Positions 6,667 through 12,466 of a stretch of DNA of 12,466 nucleotides are shown here, piece by piece (positions within the stretch are counted from its first letter, which is position 1; each line of letters starts with the position of its first letter). The stretch is taken from assembly GCA_964609495.1 (NCBI GenBank), contig CAZSTA010000056.1:6487-18952 (forward strand). The letters are read 5' to 3'. The notes beneath the pieces are model-generated. The model was not told the DNA's origin, did no database searches, and saw only the letters and a list, made by a program, of their open reading frames with translations. Position numbers and translations under genes: made by a program. Source of the stretch: CAZSTA01 sp964609495 [NCBI: uncultured bacterium]. GTDB taxonomy: Bacteria; CAZSTA01.

Positions 6667-6828
6667 ATGTCTAAGAAAGAGGAGGTTGTTGAGCCTATAG
6701 AGGTGGAATGCCCCAAGTGCGGGGAGACGAGGATAGTGTATATACCCAAAGAGGAGATCCCCAAGTGCCCCCGCTGCAATATCAGGATGGTGATAAAGGA
6801 GCTTTTAAGGGAAGGAAAAAGTTATTAA
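6667..6828 (+). CDS. 53-aa zinc-ribbon protein
   Basis: This short gene is easily missed. ATG 6667 is preceded by GAGAGGAGGGG (6650-6660), and TAA ends at 6828. The product has an acidic N-terminus (MSKKEEVVEPIEVE), then CPKCGE (C15, C18), a 15-residue beta segment, and CPRC (C34, C37), ending in a basic helix (MVIKELLREGKSY). The two CPxC knuckles make a classic four-cysteine zinc ribbon. It is 22 bp from the ymdB-like gene and probably cotranscribed with it. The role is unknown; such mini-ribbons bind nucleic acid or protein partners. The coding case rests on the strong ribosome site, the paired CPxC motifs and the operon spacing. Confidence 0.8.
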   Translation: MSKKEEVVEPIEVECPKCGETRIVYIPKEEIPKCPRCNIRMVIKELLREGKSY

Positions 6829-6901
6829 AGGGAAAGGGAAAGTAGAGGATGGGCATCGTCTTCTAAGCTGGATCTTTTCCAGTTATAAAGGGAGGAATGA
6901 T

Positions 6902-9850
6902 ATGAAACGCGAGGAATTTAAGAGACCAGCTAAGAAATATAGAGGGGTCCCCTTCTGGTCTTGGAATGATGATCTTGAAGATGCAGAACTAATAAGACAG
7001 ATAGGAGAAATGGATGAGGGAGGATGGGGTGGCTTCTTTATGCACTCTCGCATCGGTTTAGTCACCCCTTATCTTTCGCAAGAGTGGATGGATAGGATAA
7101 AAACTTGTGTGGAAGAAGCTAGGAAACGAGGTATGTTTGCTTGGCTTTACGATGAGGATAAATGGCCTAGTGGATATGCTGGCGGAATAGTTCCCAAGCA
7201 GGGACCTAACTACCGACTGAAGGTGCTAGCTTGTCGGGAGAATCAGAAGTTGGAAGGAACGAAGCTAGTTCAAGTCTTTAGCGGAGATCTAAGAGAGGGA
7301 GTCATGTCCAACTTGAGAGTAGTAGATGCCGGAGCTTGGCCTAGTCCTCGCCCAGCGGATGTAATCCTCTACTTTAGCTCTTGGATTGCTCCTTTAGGAA
7401 ATCCCTGGTTTAATGGCTATGCTTATGTAGATAATTTGAATCCAAGAGTAGTTAACGCCTTCATAGAATCCACTTATGAAGCTTATGAGAAGCAGGTAGG
7501 AGAGGAATTCGGTAAAGCGGTGCCAGGGATATTCACCGATGAGCCATGCTTTCTTTTCTTCCACGGTGCACCTATGCCTTGTATCCCTTGGACTAACGAA
7601 TTCCCCCAGTATTTCGAGAAGAAGAAGGGATATGATATCCTTTATCATCTACCTTCCCTCTTCTACAAAGTCGGCAATTATCATAAGATCCGCTATGATT
7701 TCTGGAGTGCGATAAGTGATCTATTCCTCGAAAGCTACTCGCAAAGGATCTATAGATGGTGTGATGAACATAAACTGAGATATACAGGACATTATATGGC
7801 TGAGGATAATCTATTGAGCCAGATTCACTGGATCGGTAGTGCGATGCCTCACTACGAGTATATGCACACCCCCGGAATGGATCATCTCGGTCGAAATATC
7901 CATAACATAATGACCGCCAAACAGGTGACAAGCGTAGCCGAGCAGTTAGGCAAGGAGAGAGCTTTAACCGAGGCTTATGGCTGTAGCGGTCAAAATCTAT
8001 CCTTTGAGGGTAGAAAGTGGATCGGTGATTGGCACTATGTCTTAGGGATAAACCTTCTGAATCACCATCTAGCTCTCTATTCCATGCGTGGTTGTCGAAA
8101 ACGAGATTTTCCCCCTAATCTCTACTATCAACAGCCCTGGTGGAAATATAACGATCTGGTGGAGGACTACTTCGCCCGGCTAAGCTATGCTTTGACTAGG
8201 GGTAAGAGGATAAAGGATATCCTAATTATCCATTCCCTAGGCAGCGCTTGGGTTTCCTATCAACCTGACGATTTTGGGGAGGTGGATAGGATAAGTCGCT
8301 CTTTCGCCGACTTAAGTGAAAACTTGCTTCGCCTTCATCGGGATTATGATTATGGCGATGAGAAGCTCTTGGAGAAATACGGTCGTGTTGAGGATGGGAA
8401 GATAGAGATGGGAGAGTGTTCCTACAAAGTGGTGATCATTCCTCCCAGCGTGACCTTGAGGAATAGCACAGTGAGACTCCTGAATTGGTTTGCGGATAAG
8501 GGAGGAAAGATCATCGCTATTAATCCTCTGCCCTATCTTGTAGAAGGAGAGAAGTCAAGCGATTTAGAGAGGCTTCTCTCTAGGGTGAAGGTCATAGGAG
8601 AGGATAAGGGAGAGCTTAAGAGTGTGCTTGATAAGAGCCTTCCAGCAGAAGTGGAGATAGCAGACGAGGATGGGAGAGAGATCGAGGAGATTTGGTATCA
8701 TCATCGTGTCACAGAGGATAAAGATATATACTTCTTAGCCAACCTCGATCGGGATAGTCATTTCAAGGTTACAGCTAAGTTGAAGGGGGAAGGTAATCTG
8801 GAGGAATGGGATCCAGCGACTGGTAAGATCTGGGCGACCCCTGGTCGCTCCCAAGCCGGATATACTAAGGTCGCTCTATATTTCCCCCCAGTCGGCTCTC
8901 ATCTGTTGGTTTTAAACAGAGGAAAGGCAGAGGCGGAGCAATCCTTATCTCCTCGGGGAGAGTTAACGTATGAGATCGAGCTTAGCGGTGATTGGAACTA
9001 TGAACGGGAGAGCCCGAACTCCTTAACTCTGGATTACTGCTCTTATCGAACGAACGATACCGAGTGGAGCGAGAAATTGCCGGTGTTAAGAGCATTCGAG
9101 GAGGTTAAGGAGATGACCGCAGGGATTACTTTCTCCCTGAGATATGAGTTCAAGAGCGATATCGAATTTGACTCCGAAAGGGATATCTTCTTAGTGCTGG
9201 AGACCCCGGAGAGATTCGAGATAATGATTAATGGAAAGGTAGTGAAGTATAAAGATATCGGTTACTGGCGGGATATAAGCTTTAAAAAGATCGATATCAA
9301 AGGGTATGTCCAACGAGGTGATAACACGATCGAGATCTCGGGAGAATTTAAGGACGATACCGAGCTAGAGAGTTGTTATGTAATAGGCGACTTTGGAGTG
9401 GAGAATATAGAGGATAGAAGTTTCAAGCTGGTAGAGGAGAGGAGGATCTTGAATTATGGAGATCTTGTGGATCAAGGATATCCCTTCTTCGCTGGCACTA
9501 TAGCCTTGAAGCAGGAGATAGGGTTGGATAAGTTACCTGAGGGCAGAGTCTTTTTAGAGCTGGAGGGATTAAATACCATAGTAGCCGATATCTTCGTAAA
9601 TGGCTCTTGTGCTGGGCAGATATATTGGAGACCTCATCGTATAGAGGTAACGGAGCTGATAAAGGAGGGAAGGAACAAGATCGAGATAAAGCTCGTGAAC
9701 AGCTTACATAATCTGTTGGGTCCACATCATCATAAGGGGGGAGAATTACTCAGCGTAAGTCCCTTCAGCTTTGTCGATTGGGATAATTGGAAGGATGAAT
9801 ACACTTTAGTTCCCTACGGACTGGAGAAGGCTAAATTAGTTGTTTATTGA
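6902..9850 (+). CDS. GH106-like glycoside hydrolase, multidomain, 982 aa
   Basis: This large carbohydrate-active enzyme resembles the family of GH106 alpha-L-rhamnosidases and their uncharacterised relatives. It has no signal peptide and is probably cytoplasmic. Residues ~10-430 form a TIM-barrel domain opening with VPFWSWNDDLEDAELIRQI and GGFFMHSRIG. Candidate catalytic carboxylates are E214 (GIFTDEPCF), E301 (GHYMAEDN) and E357 (LTEAYGCSG). Residues ~435-545 look like a glutamine-amidotransferase-like / trimerisation domain (ILIIHSLGSAW ... YKVVIIPP ... GGKIIAINP). Two galactose-binding-like beta domains follow (~690-830 and ~860-975), the second with LEGLNTIVADIFVNG, as in GH2 sugar-binding modules. 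ATG 6902 follows GGGAGG (6890-6895). It leads a three-gene cassette with two dehydrogenases. The exact family and substrate are not determined; rhamnosidase activity is only one option. Confidence 0.85.
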   Translation: MKREEFKRPAKKYRGVPFWSWNDDLEDAELIRQIGEMDEGGWGGFFMHSRIGLVTPYLSQEWMDRIKTCVEEARKRGMFAWLYDEDKWPSGYAGGIVPKQGPNYRLKVLACRENQKLEGTKLVQVFSGDLREGVMSNLRVVDAGAWPSPRPADVILYFSSWIAPLGNPWFNGYAYVDNLNPRVVNAFIESTYEAYEKQVGEEFGKAVPGIFTDEPCFLFFHGAPMPCIPWTNEFPQYFEKKKGYDILYHLPSLFYKVGNYHKIRYDFWSAISDLFLESYSQRIYRWCDEHKLRYTGHYMAEDNLLSQIHWIGSAMPHYEYMHTPGMDHLGRNIHNIMTAKQVTSVAEQLGKERALTEAYGCSGQNLSFEGRKWIGDWHYVLGINLLNHHLALYSMRGCRKRDFPPNLYYQQPWWKYNDLVEDYFARLSYALTRGKRIKDILIIHSLGSAWVSYQPDDFGEVDRISRSFADLSENLLRLHRDYDYGDEKLLEKYGRVEDGKIEMGECSYKVVIIPPSVTLRNSTVRLLNWFADKGGKIIAINPLPYLVEGEKSSDLERLLSRVKVIGEDKGELKSVLDKSLPAEVEIADEDGREIEEIWYHHRVTEDKDIYFLANLDRDSHFKVTAKLKGEGNLEEWDPATGKIWATPGRSQAGYTKVALYFPPVGSHLLVLNRGKAEAEQSLSPRGELTYEIELSGDWNYERESPNSLTLDYCSYRTNDTEWSEKLPVLRAFEEVKEMTAGITFSLRYEFKSDIEFDSERDIFLVLETPERFEIMINGKVVKYKDIGYWRDISFKKIDIKGYVQRGDNTIEISGEFKDDTELESCYVIGDFGVENIEDRSFKLVEERRILNYGDLVDQGYPFFAGTIALKQEIGLDKLPEGRVFLELEGLNTIVADIFVNGSCAGQIYWRPHRIEVTELIKEGRNKIEIKLVNSLHNLLGPHHHKGGELLSVSPFSFVDWDNWKDEYTLVPYGLEKAKLVVY

Positions 9851-9882
9851 TGAATCTTTGAAATACGAAGTATAGACTAAAT

Positions 9883-9890
9883 GAGGTGAT
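9883..9890 (+). promoter_or_regulatory. Shine-Dalgarno site that sets the Gfo/Idh/MocA start
   Basis: GAGGTGAT (9883-9890) is fully complementary to the 16S rRNA tail and lies 4 nt before TTG 9895. The GTG that opens the longest frame (9886) is inside this site and so is unlikely to be the start. Confidence 0.75.
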
Positions 9891-9894
9891 AACT

Positions 9895-11130
9895 TTGGAA
9901 AAGGTTCGGGTAGGTGTTGTCGGGCTAGGATGGATATTTCTCGAAGCACACTTAAAGGCTTATGCTGAGCTTAATGAGGCTAAATTGGTAGCTCTATGTG
10001 ACTTCGATGAGGCGAATTTAAAAAGAGGGGAGAGAGCGACCAAAAGAGCGATGGAAAGAAGGGTTAGAGCTTTAGAGGATAGTGGAGATGAGGATATAGC
10101 TAGGGAAGTCAGGAATGATATAGAGGGATTGAGACTTTATTCGGATTATCGAGAGCTACTTGATAAGGAAAGGATAGATCTTATCGATATTTGCACCCCT
10201 CCTAATTCTCACTCTTTTATAGCGATCGATGCTCTAAGACGGGGGTTAAACGTTATGGCGGAGAAGCCGATGGATAGCTCCTGGCTCGATTGTATAGAGG
10301 TGCTCGAGGCGGTGAAGGAGAGCGGCAAACTCTACCAACATAATGAAAATTGGATCTACGAACCTCTCTGGTACAATGCTCGCAAGATAATAGATAGCGG
10401 GGCGATAGGGGAAGTAGTGCTTATGTTTTTGGCGACAGCTCATAGCGGTCCTGAATTTTCCTCCTGGTTCTGGACGCCCGAGATAGGGGGAGGGGGGGCT
10501 CTATTAGATAATGGGATTCATGCTTTGACCACCTCTTGGTTCTTAGTGGGTTTCGATCGCAAGCCAGTCAGGATTAAAGCGGCTGAACCATACGGCTTAG
10601 CAACGCGGATGAAGAAGAGGATCATCGCTGGACGCTATCAAGATGTGGCAGTGGAGGATGATGCCCATATCCTGGTGGAGTTTGAGGATCCCGAATCTGG
10701 GGCTTGGGCGACCTCTCACGTCGAGGGATCCTGGAGTTGGCGAGATTCTAGGGAGACGATCATAATCGGGACAAATGGCTCGATAGAATTCATTCACGAG
10801 GAGGGAAAGAGCGCGCTGAAGATAACGGATTCCTTTGACAATACAAGGATAATTGAGGTTCAAGGGCCTAGTGGTTTCTACAGAGGTTTCTACGGAGAGA
10901 TAAGGAATATGTGTAACTGCGTTGTTACGGGAATTAAACCGATATGTGATGAGCTAATCGGTGCTGAGGCTCAAGCTATGGTGGGTGCTGCTTATCTTTC
11001 CCAAGCTAGGGGCAGAAGGAGCGTCACCCTAGATGAGTTCAAGGAATTTGCGATGGATATCAAGAAGAGGGAGAAAAAGAATGCGTCGCAGGTTCTAATC
11101 GGCGAGTTAATAGCTGGTTTGAGGAAATAA
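9895..11130 (+). CDS. Gfo/Idh/MocA family oxidoreductase
   Basis: This is an NAD(P)-dependent sugar or inositol dehydrogenase, 411 residues from TTG 9895. The N-terminal Rossmann domain starts MEKVRVGVVGLGWIF with G7xxGxG12, and D36 after the second strand (VALCDFD) suggests NAD preference. The family motif EKPMD (E123, K124) holds the conserved lysine. GGGALLDNGIHAL (198-210) supplies the expected D205 and H209 of the active site. The C-terminal alpha/beta sheet domain continues to the end. Residues ~42-78 are an unusually long charged helical stretch (rich in R, E and D) between the second and third strands. Some 25 residues are extra compared with a typical member. It lies 44 bp after the glycoside hydrolase and 11 bp before the alcohol dehydrogenase, so the three are one operon. 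Substrate is unknown; oxidation of the released sugar or of the glycoside itself fits the context. Confidence 0.92.
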   Translation: MEKVRVGVVGLGWIFLEAHLKAYAELNEAKLVALCDFDEANLKRGERATKRAMERRVRALEDSGDEDIAREVRNDIEGLRLYSDYRELLDKERIDLIDICTPPNSHSFIAIDALRRGLNVMAEKPMDSSWLDCIEVLEAVKESGKLYQHNENWIYEPLWYNARKIIDSGAIGEVVLMFLATAHSGPEFSSWFWTPEIGGGGALLDNGIHALTTSWFLVGFDRKPVRIKAAEPYGLATRMKKRIIAGRYQDVAVEDDAHILVEFEDPESGAWATSHVEGSWSWRDSRETIIIGTNGSIEFIHEEGKSALKITDSFDNTRIIEVQGPSGFYRGFYGEIRNMCNCVVTGIKPICDELIGAEAQAMVGAAYLSQARGRRSVTLDEFKEFAMDIKKREKKNASQVLIGELIAGLRK

Positions 11131-11141
11131 GGGAGGGGTCT

Positions 11142-12164
11142 ATGAAAGCGGTGATCTTAGACGCTCCTGGTCAGTTGCGAGTTGGAGATGTTGATATACC
11201 AAACAGAAAAGAGGGAGAAGCGCTAGTAGAGATCAAGGCGGTGGGGATCTGCGGATCCGACCTGCGAGCTTGTAAGGGGAAACAGCCCTTCCTCTCTTAT
11301 CCCAGAGTTTTAGGACATGAGCTGGCAGGGGTGATAGAGGAGATCGATGATAATGAGCGGGGATTGAAGATAGGGGATAAGGTAGTTATAGAACCTCTGA
11401 TCCGCTGTGGTAAATGTTATCCTTGTAGGGTAGCTCGCTATAACTGCTGTGTCGATCTTCAAGTTTTGGGAGTCCATACCGATGGGGGTATGGCAGAGTA
11501 TATAAGCGTTCCTATAGAATTATTGCATAAGAGCAACTCAGATCTGCCCTTCTCCGTCCTAGCTCTAGCTGAGCCTCTGACGATCGGCTCTCAGGCGGTG
11601 AGCAGAGGCAGGGTTCATAAGAAGGATAGAGTCGCTATCATTGGAGCAGGGCCAATCGGATTGATGGCTTTGCAATCCGCTAAGAGTATAGGAGAGGTAG
11701 AGGTAGCTATAGTGGATATATTGGATTCTCGTCTTCAGCTAGCGAAGCGATTAGGAGCGGATCTAACTATAAATGCTGAAGAGGTTGATGTTGAGGAAGC
11801 GGTGCTTGATTTCACCTCGGGGGAGGGAGCAAGCGTTGTCATAGAGGCGGTGGGAGTCGCTGAGACGATAGAAAGCACTATCCAGTTGGTTTCCTCCGCG
11901 GGAAGGATTGTGTTTATCGGTCTAGGGGCGGATAAGGTCTGTTTCTCACCTCATCTCCTCATTAAAAAGGAGGTGGATATATTAGCCTCCCGCACCAGTT
12001 GCTTTATGTTCCCAAGGGCTTTAGAGTTGATCGAGGAGGGAAAGGTTGATGCCGCTTCGATGATCACTCATAGATATAAGTTGGAGGAAGCCGAAGAAGC
12101 TTTCAAATTTATAGAGGAACATCCTGATAAGATAGTCAAGGTAGTTTTAGAGAATCGGGGCTAA
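11142..12164 (+). CDS. Zinc-dependent medium-chain alcohol (polyol/sugar) dehydrogenase
   Basis: This is an NAD(P)-dependent member of the MDR superfamily, 340 residues, close in layout to sorbitol, threonine and galactitol-phosphate dehydrogenases. Catalytic zinc ligands by motif are C37 (GICGSD), H59 and E60 (GHELAG), with E144 (LAEPL). The structural zinc site is complete: C89, C92, C95 and C103 (RCGKCYPCRVARYNCC). The nucleotide-binding motif is GAGPIG (168-173), followed by VDILDSR with D192 at the ribose-binding position, which suggests NAD. ATG 11142 has GGGAGGGG a few nt upstream and an 11-bp gap from the preceding gene. Likely it oxidises or reduces a sugar or polyol in the same pathway as the Gfo/Idh/MocA enzyme. 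Substrate cannot be read from sequence. Confidence 0.93.
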   Translation: MKAVILDAPGQLRVGDVDIPNRKEGEALVEIKAVGICGSDLRACKGKQPFLSYPRVLGHELAGVIEEIDDNERGLKIGDKVVIEPLIRCGKCYPCRVARYNCCVDLQVLGVHTDGGMAEYISVPIELLHKSNSDLPFSVLALAEPLTIGSQAVSRGRVHKKDRVAIIGAGPIGLMALQSAKSIGEVEVAIVDILDSRLQLAKRLGADLTINAEEVDVEEAVLDFTSGEGASVVIEAVGVAETIESTIQLVSSAGRIVFIGLGADKVCFSPHLLIKKEVDILASRTSCFMFPRALELIEEGKVDAASMITHRYKLEEAEEAFKFIEEHPDKIVKVVLENRG

Positions 12165-12214
12165 GTGATCATCTTTATTTATTGGGGGAAATAGAAGGCG
12201 GAAAATGAAGGATG

Positions 12215-12229
12215 TTAAGTAGTTTCAAA
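12215..12229 (-). repeat. 15-bp sequence, inverted partner of 4275-4289
   Basis: TTAAGTAGTTTCAAA is the exact reverse complement of TTTGAAACTACTTAA at 4275-4289. The rest of the 12165-12280 stretch shows no gene and no clear terminator for the alcohol dehydrogenase. Confidence 0.5.
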
Positions 12230-12280
12230 ATTTTTTGTCGGAGATGTTCGGGATCAGATTAGACCTTGAACTCATATAAA

Positions 12281-12422
12281 TCACCCTCCCCTAACCCCTC
12301 CCGTCAAGGGAGGGGGAACTAAAGAGAGCAATCTTATCTCAATGTTCCCTCTCCCCTCGTGGGAGAGGGATAGGGTGAGGGGGAATCATGTCTCGATCCC
12401 CCTTAGCGAGGAACTAAGAATA
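12281..12422. repeat. Dispersed two-hairpin (REP/BIME-like) repeat, copy 2
   Basis: The left unit (12281-12319) has a perfect 8-bp stem CCCCTCCC/GGGAGGGG (12295-12302/12308-12315). The right unit (12342-12387) has a perfect 10-bp stem TCCCTCTCCC/GGGAGAGGGA (12346-12355/12361-12370) with loop CTCGT. The right unit read backwards closely matches the left unit, so this is an inverted pair of one motif. It aligns with copy 1 over the whole length and has no coding frame. It sits beyond the alcohol dehydrogenase; transcripts entering it would fold into stable hairpins, so it may help end the operon's mRNA. The remaining 44 bp to the window end show nothing recognisable. Confidence 0.8.
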
Positions 12423-12466
12423 TGGTACTCCGATTAGAAGTTCAAAGACCAAAAGGCAGAAGATTT

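Noticed and set aside
6829-6901. CTGGA-TCTTT-TCCAG as a terminator between the zinc-ribbon and hydrolase genes
   Set aside because: The stem is only 5 bp and no T run follows; I could not support a terminator or a separate promoter here.
7394-7931. Minus-strand frames inside the glycoside hydrolase gene
   Set aside because: They are antisense shadows of a continuous 982-codon gene with recognisable domains.

Overview
The window reads as a piece of a bacterial chromosome with eleven protein genes, one of them too short for most gene callers, plus a probable transposase remnant at the left edge. Starts use ATG, GTG and TTG with strong Shine-Dalgarno sites. Ile is often written ATA and Arg often AGG/AGA. 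Split transketolase, DUF502 and YmdB families are found in Firmicutes, Thermotogae and many uncultured phyla. The glycoside-hydrolase/oxidoreductase cassette is common in Planctomycetes-, Armatimonadetes- or Poribacteria-like genomes. No rRNA or other marker gene is present, so the phylum is left open.

Left part, minus strand (1-4350). A short transposase-like fragment runs off the left edge. Next is a solitary gene for a BtrH_N-type (papain/C39-like) protein. It has its own sigma70-type promoter, which overlaps a LexA-like palindrome and a long inverted repeat. Then comes a minus-strand operon: transketolase N-terminal subunit, transketolase C-terminal subunit and a DUF502 membrane protein. 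It is transcribed from a perfect consensus promoter (TTGACA-17 bp-TATAAT). Its long leader contains a GC-rich palindromic repeat.

Right part, plus strand (4371-12164). A second consensus-like promoter, back to back with the first, drives a soluble GAF-domain histidine kinase. The kinase is followed closely by a YmdB-type metallophosphoesterase and a 53-residue zinc-ribbon protein, which looks like one signalling or regulatory operon. About 70 bp further on is a three-gene carbohydrate cassette: a 982-residue GH106-like glycoside hydrolase without signal peptide, a Gfo/Idh/MocA dehydrogenase and a zinc-dependent medium-chain alcohol dehydrogenase. The set suggests cytoplasmic cleavage of a glycoside, with oxidation of the sugar or its product. 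No transporter or regulator for it lies in the window.

The two regions beside the plus-strand block (4077-4444 and 12165-12466) each hold a copy of the same two-hairpin dispersed repeat (CCCTCCCC/GGGAGAGGG type). They also share a perfect 15-bp sequence in opposite orientation. I found no tRNA, rRNA, CRISPR array or intact mobile element. Several annotated starts differ from the longest reading frame because the Shine-Dalgarno site lies inside the longer frame. Nothing here is clearly a new defence or mobile system. The most unusual points are the repeat embedded in the transketolase leader, the kinase/YmdB/zinc-ribbon operon, and the composite look of the BtrH_N gene with its LexA-like control region.
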